DNA from: RBG-16-34-14 sp963798865
Lineage (GTDB): Bacteria; Bacteroidota; Ignavibacteria; Ignavibacteriales; Ignavibacteriaceae
Assembly: GCA_963798865.1 (NCBI GenBank)
Contig: CAWCVZ010000009.1
Span: 124,001-188,000 of the forward strand
Length of the DNA: 64,000 nucleotides
Direction of reading: 5' to 3'
Made by a program: the position numbers and the translations under genes. Shown piece after piece: positions 54,098 to 62,635 of the stretch (its first letter is position 1; each line of letters begins with the position of its first letter). The notes beneath the pieces were generated by a model. It did not search any database, was not told the DNA's origin, and saw only the letters and a program-made list of their open reading frames with translations.

Positions 54098-55183
54098 ATG
54101 AAAAAAATATTTTTATTCGGGGTATATTTAATTTTAATTTTTACTGTCAGATTAGCAGGACAGCAGGTAGCCGATGTCCATATAGATCTTTCAGTAGATG
54201 ATTTAGCAGGCGGCTCAAAGACACTGACATTCGGTTTAGACTCAATTGGAACAGATGGAATTGATGTGGCACTCGGAGAAAGTGACCTTCCGCCATTTCC
54301 ACCTGCCGGTGCTTTTGAAGCAAGATTTTTATTACCACCTTTTGCCGGAGCTTTGGCTTCATGGAAAGATTTCAGGCAGGCATTAGTAAATCCATATTCA
54401 GGAGTAGTGGAATACAGGTTAAAATACCAGGTAGGAACCGGAACTGTAATAAAGATTTCCTGGGATTTACCTGTTCAGGCAACCGGTCTTCTGCAGGATT
54501 TATTCGGCGGTGTTATAGTTAATCAACCAATGAGCGGTACCGGAAACTACACCGTAACTAATCTTGCCATTGATCAACTTAAAATGGTAATAACATATAA
54601 TAGTATTCCGCTTCCCGTTGAATTAACTTCATTTACAGCATCAGTAACCGGAAGTGCAGTTACTCTTAACTGGCAGACTGCTACAGAAGTAAATAACCGC
54701 GGGTTTGAGATTCAGAGAAAAGCTGAAAATTCCGGCTGGGAAAGTTTAGGATTTGTGGATGGTGCAGGCACTTCATCCCAGGCAAATTTATATTCTTTTG
54801 TTGATAATGACGTTGCAAAAAGTATGTACACCTACCGACTGAAACAGGTTGACTTTAATGGAACCTTCAGCTATTCAAAAGAAGTTGAAGTTGATTTAAC
54901 CTTAACTAATTATAAATTATACCAGAATTATCCCAATCCATTTAATCCAAATACAAATATTCGGTTTGCAGTTCCACAGGATGGTTTTGTTACAGTTAAA
55001 GTGTATAATATGATTGGTCAGGAAGTAGTTACATTATTATCTGAGAATACTAAAACAGGAATTTATTCTTTGAACTGGAATGGTAAGGACAGCTACGGTC
55101 ATAGTGTAAGCAGCGGAAATTATATTTGTAAAATGACGGCAGGCAGTTTTACTGAATCCAGAAAAATGATTCTTTTAAAGTAA
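54098..55183 (+). CDS. T9SS surface protein sharing the LGESDLPPFPP domain
   Basis: 361 aa. Signal peptide 1-21; the N-terminal domain (about 24-165, LTFGLDSIGTDGIDVALGESDLPPFPPAGAFEARFLLP) is homologous to that of the preceding gene; then an FN3-like domain opening PLPVELTSFTASVTGSAVTLNWQTATEVNNRGFEIQRK (about 178-265), which in this group normally precedes the sorting domain; then LYQNYPNPFNPNTN to RKMILLK. No catalytic motif. Its own terminators on both sides make it monocistronic. Confidence 0.83.
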   Translation: MKKIFLFGVYLILIFTVRLAGQQVADVHIDLSVDDLAGGSKTLTFGLDSIGTDGIDVALGESDLPPFPPAGAFEARFLLPPFAGALASWKDFRQALVNPYSGVVEYRLKYQVGTGTVIKISWDLPVQATGLLQDLFGGVIVNQPMSGTGNYTVTNLAIDQLKMVITYNSIPLPVELTSFTASVTGSAVTLNWQTATEVNNRGFEIQRKAENSGWESLGFVDGAGTSSQANLYSFVDNDVAKSMYTYRLKQVDFNGTFSYSKEVEVDLTLTNYKLYQNYPNPFNPNTNIRFAVPQDGFVTVKVYNMIGQEVVTLLSENTKTGIYSLNWNGKDSYGHSVSSGNYICKMTAGSFTESRKMILLK

Positions 55184-55197
55184 ATAAAATTGATTTT

Positions 55198-55227
55198 AAA
55201 GCCCTGTTGATTCAGGGCTTTCGTTTA
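55198..55227 (+). terminator. Intrinsic terminator
   Basis: AAAGCCCTG (55198-55206) and CAGGGCTTT (55213-55221) with a 6-base loop, then CGTTTA. Confidence 0.85.
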
Positions 55228-55597
55228 TAGAACAGTTTAGAGGACAAAAAATTAAAAGTTTGTAATTCTAAAATTCCCCTCTAAACGGCTCACAGGTTAC
55301 AAGAAAGGGATAAGCAATAAGTAAAACCCCTTTCTCTTTTGAATGCTTAACATTTTGCCTGATGTAAAAACTATTTATCCTGTTAAAGCATTATCTGAAC
55401 AAGGTTTTATTGTACTTAACAAAGATTGAGGATTTGCCGGTTGAGGGTTATTCAAATTACGGTTGTAGATGGTTAAGTTATGAGACGTATTCTTTTGAAT
55501 TTCAGATTCCTCAGAAACTTCTACACAATTAGTGAGCAATCCTTCCTTCCTCATTTCTCAATCGAAGTAAAAAAAAATATCAAATTGGAGTCTGTAT
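55228..55597. other. Non-coding leader region of second giant gene
   Basis: 370 bases without a supported gene. A further hairpin AGAAAGGG / CCCTTTCT (55302-55309, 55328-55335) is followed by CTTTT and could terminate transcription or act in a leader. TTGGAGTC precedes the ATG at 55598 at a workable distance. Confidence 0.5.
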
Positions 55598-57220
55598 ATG
55601 AAAAATATTTTTCAGGCAGTTACTAAGTTTAAATACTGTCTTTTGCTGTTTGGCCTCTTTTTATTTCTAAGTTTTATTTCATCATCTTATTCTCAGCAAT
55701 TAAACAAATCATTAACCGAGGTTGATCAGATTGAATTAAACGATCAGTTTGCTGGGACGCAATTCAGTTATCCTCCTGTTGCACCAACTCAAATACTGAA
55801 TAGGATTATGGCTCCGCTTAACGGAACATATACAATAGGAACATCTGGTAATTATCTTACTTTAAGTGCAGCTGTTGCTGATTTACAAACTCAGGGAGTT
55901 TCCGGACCTGTAACTTTTGAATTTACTGACTTAACCTACACAGATACCAGTGTTGTTATCGGTGGTTATCCTGGTCAGGGAGTTTCAAATCCCGTTGTAT
56001 TTAAAAAAGCAACTAGTGTTGCAAGTGTTAAGATAACTTTTACAGGTTTAAGAAGTTTTGGTATAAGGGTGGATTCTGCTTCTTATGTAAGCTTTATTGG
56101 TTCTACTACTCCCGGGCAGCATCCAATAACATTAGAGGTTGATTCTTCAATTGCAAGAAATACTTTTGTAATATCAAGGTCGAACAATATTAGATTAGAA
56201 GGAATTGATCTTGCCGGGTTCAGAAGATTTAGTGATAACAGTGCTGCAAGCGTTATTGCTCAAACTTCTACTGTGGGAAGCACAACTCCCAATACAAATA
56301 TTGTTTACACTAATTTATTGATCAGAAGGGGATCAACTTGTATTTCTGCTAACGGAATTTCAGATGCAAACCGTGATAATAACGTTACAATATCTTTTTG
56401 TGATTTCGGCGGGAGTGCTTTTTCGGAAACATTCAGCTCCCGAGGAGTATCTGTGTTTGCTATTAATAATCTTACAATATATAAAAATGAAATACGGCGA
56501 GGAAAGAATTTTGGAATTGCCACAACAGGTCCGGCAGGCATAATTGCCTTTGGTGGTCATACAAATTTGGTAATCTCACACAATTTAATTCATGATATAG
56601 AAAAATTCGGGACAACTGCCGGTCAGTCTACTGGAATTCGCTTACAAACTAATGGACCTGGAGTTTATACTAATACCAGAATTTTCAATAATATGATCTA
56701 TGATCTCCGGAATCCCAATGGTGTAAATGCAACAGCCGTGCAGGGAGCAGAAGGTATTGCTGTTACTTCTACCAGTCCCAATTCATTTAATGTGGTTAAT
56801 GTTTTTAATAATACCATTCATTTAACAGGGAGTTTAAGCGCAACAACACCCTCATATGTTGCAGCTATGTTATTCAGTACAACACTTGCAGCCGATACTG
56901 TAAAAATTATTAATAACATTGTTTCAGATGAAATGATAAGCCACCCTGCTGGCACGGGTTCATATATTTATGCCGATTTTATACATCAGACTTCCAACAC
57001 AAATATGCGACAGATATCAAATCATAATTTGTATTGGTATCCCGGTAATTCTCTCGCAATTTTTGGCGGAGCCGATTTTGCAACATGGCAATCAAATACT
57101 TCGCAGGATGCAAACAGTATTGATCAGGTTGATCCAAGATTTGTAAGTGCAACAGATCCTCATATAAATATTAATCAACTTTCACCTGCAGATGGTAATG
57201 CCATACCGGAAGATATATAA
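55598..57220 (+). CDS. Second giant surface protein, N-terminal beta-helix segment (interrupted)
   Basis: 540 aa as read. Signal peptide (about 1-36, ends SSYSQ), a GTYTIGTSGNYLTLSAAVADLQTQG entry strand and a right-handed beta-helix (about 70-520). The frame ends at TAA 57218. Restoring one base near 57207 (a third G in CCGGA) gives AIPGRYITDDIDLQARNVSTPDLGADEYTYVPPA and joins it to the next segment. The full gene would be 55598-60591, about 1660 aa. Confidence 0.82.
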   Translation: MKNIFQAVTKFKYCLLLFGLFLFLSFISSSYSQQLNKSLTEVDQIELNDQFAGTQFSYPPVAPTQILNRIMAPLNGTYTIGTSGNYLTLSAAVADLQTQGVSGPVTFEFTDLTYTDTSVVIGGYPGQGVSNPVVFKKATSVASVKITFTGLRSFGIRVDSASYVSFIGSTTPGQHPITLEVDSSIARNTFVISRSNNIRLEGIDLAGFRRFSDNSAASVIAQTSTVGSTTPNTNIVYTNLLIRRGSTCISANGISDANRDNNVTISFCDFGGSAFSETFSSRGVSVFAINNLTIYKNEIRRGKNFGIATTGPAGIIAFGGHTNLVISHNLIHDIEKFGTTAGQSTGIRLQTNGPGVYTNTRIFNNMIYDLRNPNGVNATAVQGAEGIAVTSTSPNSFNVVNVFNNTIHLTGSLSATTPSYVAAMLFSTTLAADTVKIINNIVSDEMISHPAGTGSYIYADFIHQTSNTNMRQISNHNLYWYPGNSLAIFGGADFATWQSNTSQDANSIDQVDPRFVSATDPHININQLSPADGNAIPEDI

Positions 57221-57288
57221 CTGATGATATAGATCTTCAGGCAAGAAATGTTTCCACACCGGATCTCGGTGCCGATGAATATACTTAT

Positions 57289-58608
57289 GTGCCTCCAGCT
57301 GTATTAGATCCTGCAAGTTTCACCGCAACAACAGCAAGCGCGACACAAATCAATCTTACATTTACTACTAATATTAGTGGTAATAATGTAGTGATAGTAT
57401 GGAATAATACAGGAACCTTTACAACTCCAGCCGGAACGCCTCCCTCATCTGGTTCAGCATTTGCGGGAGGTACATTACTTTCAAATGGTACAACTTCTCC
57501 TGTAAATCATACAAGTCTTATGGCTGCGACAACTTATTATTACAAAGCTTTCTCATATAATGGTTCGGGAGCTTATTCACCGGGTTTAACACAAAATGCC
57601 ACAACTCTCTGCAATGTAACTGTTGGCTCCTGGCTGGAAGATTTTGAGTTGGCAGCATTTCCACCTCAATGCTGGTCTCTAACCGGCTCTTCATCATGGT
57701 TTAGAACAACTGCAGCAAGCGGATACGGTATTGGAACTGCTTCGGCTGTAGCTAATTTCTATAATATAAGTTCACCTTCTCCTTTTAATCTCATTACTTT
57801 CGGGTTTGATCAGTCCTCGCTTACAACTCCTGCATTAAGGTTTGATTATGCATACGCAACTTATGAAACTGAAGTGGACTCGATGAATATTTATTACTCA
57901 ACAAATTCAGGAAGTACCTGGGTAATATTATTACAAATGCCTGGAGGCACATCTGGTATATTAAATACCGGCGGCGCAACTTTGTCCAGCTTTATCCCGA
58001 ATTCTTCCCAGTGGGCAACCCGGACCATAAGCCTTCCTGCAGGTACTAACATGGTTAAATTTACTGCTGTAAGTGCCTTTGGAAATAATTTATTCCTTGA
58101 TAATGTAAAAGTATTTAACCTGTTGGCTAATGACGTTGGGACAAGTTCTATTAATTTATCTTCTACTTTGCCTACCGGTACCTTGGTACCAAAAGCAACA
58201 GTAACTAATTTCGGATCAGCAACTCAAACATTTAACGTACAAATGACAATTACCGGTGGTTATAGTTCAACCAAAACTGTAACCGGTCTTGTTGCAAATG
58301 CTTCACAGGAAGTTACATTCGATAACTGGAATGCAACAGCAGGTGCTAAAACGGTTAAGGTATTCACACAATTAGCCACTGATCAGAATACATCAAACGA
58401 TACTCTGAATAAAAACGTATCTGTTATAGCTGGCTGGACAAATGGAAGTAACTTTCCTGATGCAACTTATTTAGGCAGTGGAGCCGGGTATAGTTCCAGT
58501 ACCGAAGCGACTAACTACATATTTAGTATCGGAGGTAATACTTCTTCCGGTAATGGAACAGAATGTTATAAATATGATGTTAATGCAAATACTTGGAGTC
58601 TTCAATAG
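57289..58608 (+). CDS. Second giant surface protein, middle segment
   Basis: 439 aa as read; the GTG taken as start lies inside YTYVPPAV, so it is not a true start. Domains: FN3 (about 5-108), choice-of-anchor J (about 115-280, EDFELAAFPPQCWSL), a CARDB-like domain (about 285-385) and the first Kelch-like strand (YIFSIGGNTSSGNGTECYKYDVNANTWSLQ). It ends at an in-frame TAG (58606-58608); the same frame continues after it with PHYREGRIILATAISGNYLYAIGGSD, so this is a nonsense codon, not a frameshift. Confidence 0.8.
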   Translation: MPPAVLDPASFTATTASATQINLTFTTNISGNNVVIVWNNTGTFTTPAGTPPSSGSAFAGGTLLSNGTTSPVNHTSLMAATTYYYKAFSYNGSGAYSPGLTQNATTLCNVTVGSWLEDFELAAFPPQCWSLTGSSSWFRTTAASGYGIGTASAVANFYNISSPSPFNLITFGFDQSSLTTPALRFDYAYATYETEVDSMNIYYSTNSGSTWVILLQMPGGTSGILNTGGATLSSFIPNSSQWATRTISLPAGTNMVKFTAVSAFGNNLFLDNVKVFNLLANDVGTSSINLSSTLPTGTLVPKATVTNFGSATQTFNVQMTITGGYSSTKTVTGLVANASQEVTFDNWNATAGAKTVKVFTQLATDQNTSNDTLNKNVSVIAGWTNGSNFPDATYLGSGAGYSSSTEATNYIFSIGGNTSSGNGTECYKYDVNANTWSLQ

Positions 58609-58755
58609 CCTCATTACCGTGAGGGCAGAATAATTTTAGCTACTGCTATATCAGGTAATTATTTATATGCTATTGGTGGTTCTGATACAGGCAGTGTAAG
58701 CGTTTACCAAACTACAGTTTACCGTTATGATATTGTAGGCAACACATGGTTAACG

Positions 58756-60591
58756 ATGGTGCCATTACCGGTTGCAATTGCATGGGGTAAAGCAGTTGCG
58801 TATAATAACTATATTTATTTTGCAGGAGGTCATGATGGCACCAATGTTTTATCATCAGTTTATGTATATGATATAGGTGCTAATACCTGGACTGCAGGGA
58901 CTTCAATGCCGGGACCAAAATTTGGCGGTGCTTTTTCAATCAGCGGTAATAAACTTATATATGTTGCCGGTGCTGATGCCAGTGTAATTTCAAACACAGT
59001 TTATATTGGAACTATTAACTCACCTGCCAGCATTTCCTGGTCCGTTGCTGGAAATAAATATCCTGGTATAAATAAAGAAATCAGTTATTTAAACAATAAT
59101 AATCTTACTGATCTTTTTCCGGGTCAAACAAAACATAAGAGTGGTTCTCTTTTACCAAGTGATGCAGCAGCATATCCTCCAGGAACGATGTACAGATTTG
59201 ATGGAGCTCCCTGGGGTAGTGATGGGATAATTGTTGCCGGCGGAGATCCGGATGCTTCTTTTAATCCAGCCATTCCCAATCCATGCTATGTATATAAACC
59301 CGGCACAGATACCTGGACACAGAAAGGTGAAGTTCCTACACCTATTCTTGGTGCTTCGTTAGGAACCGTAAGTAGTGGTTCCGTTTGGAAATTAATTGTT
59401 GCCTCAGGATTAGGAACCACAGATGTAGAAAACACTACACAAATTTTCCAGGAAGATCTTACTACCGCAACTACCTTCCAGCTAACAGTAAATATTAATG
59501 GTGGTTGGAATATGGTATCAATACCAGGTTTGCATCCGACCAATCAGCTCGTATTAACGTGGTGGCCGGGAAAAGATCCATCTGCAAGTATGTTCAAGTA
59601 CAGCGGTGGTTATCAGGCAGTAGATACATTGAAAACAGGATTCGGATACTGGCTGAAGAACCTTGGCTCACAGACATACAATACCGGTGACGAATGGCCT
59701 GCAGGCGGAATACAGATAGTAACACACGATCCGATAGCAGGAGCGATGGGCTGGAACCTGATAGGAGGTTATGAGAACAATGCAGCTGTTGCAAACATAA
59801 CCACAACACCATCAGGATTAATATCGGCAACAGTGTTCGGATATTCGGGCGGATACCAGCCGGCAGATACGTTGAAACCGGGCTATGGATACTGGATAAA
59901 ACTATCAGCGGCAGGACAGATAAATATGCCTTCATCAGCATTAAAAGGCACATCAAAAATAGCTGAACTGATAAACAAAGACTGGGGCAAGATAGTAATA
60001 ACCGATAATGCAGGAAGGAGTTATACACTCTATGCAGTAGAAGGTGAAGTAAATCTTGAGATGTTCGAATTACCGCCAGCACCACCATCAGGAATGTTTG
60101 ATGTAAGGTACAGCAGCGGAAGGTATGCAGAAGATCTGAATAAGAGTGTTCAGCAGATAGATTTGAGCGGAATGGTATATCCTGTAAAAGTAAAAGCAGA
60201 GGGAATAGAAATAAGGGTACAGGATGAGACAGGCAGAATAGTTAATGAAAGACTGAGCAAAGGGGAAGAAGTAACAATCAGTCAGAACATTAACAAGCTG
60301 AATGTATCGAAGGATATAATACCGGATAAGTATGCACTGGAGCAGAATTATCCAAACCCGTTCAACCCGTCAACGGTAATCGAATTTTCGATACCTGAGA
60401 ATGCAAAGAATGTGAAACTGACAATATATAATGCCCTTGGAGAAAGAGTAGCCGAATTAATAAACGGCAGCTTTGAACCGGGAGTATACAGATATCAGTG
60501 GGATGCTGTGAAATTTGCCAGCGGTTTATATATATACGAATTGAGAACTGATAAATTTATTTCGGTCAAAAAAATGATGGTTCTTAAGTAA
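58756..60591 (+). CDS. Second giant surface protein, C-terminal segment with Kelch repeats and sorting domain
   Basis: 611 aa as read; the frame is actually open from 58609. Kelch-type repeats (YIYFAGGHDGTNVLSSVYVYDIGANTW, IIVAGGDPDASFNPAIPNPCYVYKPGTDTW) form a partial beta-propeller. They are followed by the WNMVSIPG module, GWNLIGGYE and YGYWIKLS strands, and an intact sorting domain (LEQNYPNPFNPSTVIEFS to KKMMVLK). The last 921 bases are nearly identical to 50683-51604. Confidence 0.85.
   Translation: MVPLPVAIAWGKAVAYNNYIYFAGGHDGTNVLSSVYVYDIGANTWTAGTSMPGPKFGGAFSISGNKLIYVAGADASVISNTVYIGTINSPASISWSVAGNKYPGINKEISYLNNNNLTDLFPGQTKHKSGSLLPSDAAAYPPGTMYRFDGAPWGSDGIIVAGGDPDASFNPAIPNPCYVYKPGTDTWTQKGEVPTPILGASLGTVSSGSVWKLIVASGLGTTDVENTTQIFQEDLTTATTFQLTVNINGGWNMVSIPGLHPTNQLVLTWWPGKDPSASMFKYSGGYQAVDTLKTGFGYWLKNLGSQTYNTGDEWPAGGIQIVTHDPIAGAMGWNLIGGYENNAAVANITTTPSGLISATVFGYSGGYQPADTLKPGYGYWIKLSAAGQINMPSSALKGTSKIAELINKDWGKIVITDNAGRSYTLYAVEGEVNLEMFELPPAPPSGMFDVRYSSGRYAEDLNKSVQQIDLSGMVYPVKVKAEGIEIRVQDETGRIVNERLSKGEEVTISQNINKLNVSKDIIPDKYALEQNYPNPFNPSTVIEFSIPENAKNVKLTIYNALGERVAELINGSFEPGVYRYQWDAVKFASGLYIYELRTDKFISVKKMMVLK
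59671..60591 (+). repeat. 921-bp direct repeat, copy 2
   Basis: Counterpart of 50683-51604; this copy keeps the correct reading frame through the sorting domain. Confidence 0.9.
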
Positions 60592-60604
60592 TAATAATTT
60601 ATTC

Positions 60605-60650
60605 TGGGGCTGAGGATGTTTTTAAATTGTCCCGGCCCCATATTTTTGTT
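60605..60650 (+). terminator. Likely terminator after second giant gene
   Basis: TGGGGC (60605-60610) and GCCCCA (60635-60640), extended by partial pairing AGGA/TCCC inside, followed by TATTTTTGTT. The loop is long, so confidence is moderate. Confidence 0.6.
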
Positions 60651-60676
60651 TCATTAACTAAGAGGAGGAAAATATT

Positions 60677-62635
60677 ATGAATAATTTTTTAAACATCACA
60701 ATTAAAAATCTTTACAGAGTAATCCTCCTATTGTTTTTCTTTCTTGTGCAGAATTCTTTTGCACAATTAACCGGGGTCAAATCAATTCCTGGTGATTACT
60801 CAACAATTGAAGCTGCTATTGCTGACCTTAACACACAAGGTGTCGGAGCAGGAGGAGTAACTTTTAATATTGCAGCAGGCTATACTGAAACTTTTAGCGA
60901 TACTTCTTCAGGAACAATTACTGCTACTGGTACTTCAGCTAACCAAATTATATTTCAAAAATCAGGCGTTGGTGCTAATCCCTTAATTACTGCTGCTGAC
61001 AGCGGCACATCCACAACTACAAATGGTATTATAAAAATTGTAAGCGGGGACTATATTACTTTTGATGGTATTGACTTACAGGAAAACAGCGCCAATACAA
61101 CACAAGCAGCCCAAATGGAATGGGGTTATGCATTAGTGAAAAAAGACTCAACTGATGGCTGCTGGTATGTAACAATAAAAAATTCAAATATTTCTTTAAA
61201 CCACACTAATAGTAATTCGGCAGGTATTTATTCCGGCAATCATAAGCCCAGTGCTACTGTACCATCATTAACCTTAGTTGATTCACTTGGAACGATGAGT
61301 CATTGCAAATTTTATAATAATACAATTTCAAATGTTGTTTGGGGAATTAAAATTAACGGCTCAACAAATTCTGCATTTTATGATAAATTTAATGAGATTG
61401 GTGTTGACGGTGGAAACACTATTTCAAATTATGGAGGTGGTTCAACTTCAACTTACGGTATGGAAATACAATATCAGGACTATTTAAGGATTGAAAATAA
61501 TATAGTTAATAATGGAAGCGGTTCCGGACAGACAGGTGCTCTTTACGGTATCAGAACTGGTTCAGGAACTAATTCAAATGTCGATATTTATAATAACACG
61601 GTTACACTTACTCAAGGTGGTACCAGTATTATGTATGGAATAACTAACTCAATGGGAACTTCGGGAGTAGATAATACCGTTAATATTTATGGCAACACGA
61701 TTGAGAATTGTTCGCAACCGAATTCAACAAGCAATACAGTATGGTTAATTTATAATCTTGCCAGTGTATACAATCTAAATATTTACCGGAATGTCATAAA
61801 AAATAATACTAAAAGTGTCGGTACCGGAACGATGTATTGTATTTATGACAGTCCAACCTCACCCCCTGTTAATACAAAAATTTATAGTAATCAGATCTAT
61901 AACAATTTATCTGCCGGTCCTATTTATGGCATCTATATTAATAATGGGGCAGATAACTCAATTTATAAAAATGATATTTACAACCTCAGTTCGACAAGCA
62001 CTACAACTTCACAGGTTGTTTCGGGTATTACAGTTGCTTCAGGTCCTATTAATACTTACATATCTAATAATTTTATTTCTGATCTTAAAGCATCTGGTAG
62101 CGCAGATTCTGTTGCTGCTATACGTGGTATTAACATTACCAGCACAACTGCGGGTTCCAGCATCGGCTTGTACTTTAATACTATTTTCCTGAATGCGGTT
62201 TCGGGTGGTACAAATTTCGGAACAGCCGGTATCTACCACACATATAGTTCAACTGCAACTAATGCTACACTTGACATGCGGAATAACATTGTAGTTAACC
62301 TTTCAACCCCAAACGGAACAGGAAAAACAGTTGCTTTCAGACGTAGCGCGGCAACAAATCTTAATAATTATTCAACCCTTTCGAATAATAATTCTTTTTA
62401 TGCAGGCACCCCAGGTGTACATAATGTTATTTACTGCGATGGTACCAATGCTGATGCAACAATGATAGATTTTATTTCCCGTGTTGCTCCAAGGGAAACA
62501 AGCTCGTTTACTGAAAACGTTCCGTTTATTAACGGTACAACAGCTCCGTACGATTTGCATGTTAAGAATAATGTCGGCACACAAACAGAGAGCGGCGGTA
62601 TACCGGTTTCATCACCTGATAATTATTGCAGATGA
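60677..62635 (+). CDS. Third giant beta-helix surface protein, N-terminal segment (interrupted)
   Basis: 652 aa as read. Signal peptide (ends NSFAQ), then LTGVKSIPGDYSTIEAAIADLNTQGVGAGGVTFNI, closely matching the start of the 44089 gene, and a long right-handed beta-helix. Later blocks (DMRNNIVVNLSTPNGTGKTVAFRRSAATNLNNYSTLSNNNSFYAGTP) parallel the 44089 protein almost rung by rung. AGGAGG sits before the ATG. The frame breaks near 62618, where one surplus base turns SSPIIIADDFDGD into SSPDNYCR-stop. Confidence 0.85.
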   Translation: MNNFLNITIKNLYRVILLLFFFLVQNSFAQLTGVKSIPGDYSTIEAAIADLNTQGVGAGGVTFNIAAGYTETFSDTSSGTITATGTSANQIIFQKSGVGANPLITAADSGTSTTTNGIIKIVSGDYITFDGIDLQENSANTTQAAQMEWGYALVKKDSTDGCWYVTIKNSNISLNHTNSNSAGIYSGNHKPSATVPSLTLVDSLGTMSHCKFYNNTISNVVWGIKINGSTNSAFYDKFNEIGVDGGNTISNYGGGSTSTYGMEIQYQDYLRIENNIVNNGSGSGQTGALYGIRTGSGTNSNVDIYNNTVTLTQGGTSIMYGITNSMGTSGVDNTVNIYGNTIENCSQPNSTSNTVWLIYNLASVYNLNIYRNVIKNNTKSVGTGTMYCIYDSPTSPPVNTKIYSNQIYNNLSAGPIYGIYINNGADNSIYKNDIYNLSSTSTTTSQVVSGITVASGPINTYISNNFISDLKASGSADSVAAIRGINITSTTAGSSIGLYFNTIFLNAVSGGTNFGTAGIYHTYSSTATNATLDMRNNIVVNLSTPNGTGKTVAFRRSAATNLNNYSTLSNNNSFYAGTPGVHNVIYCDGTNADATMIDFISRVAPRETSSFTENVPFINGTTAPYDLHVKNNVGTQTESGGIPVSSPDNYCR

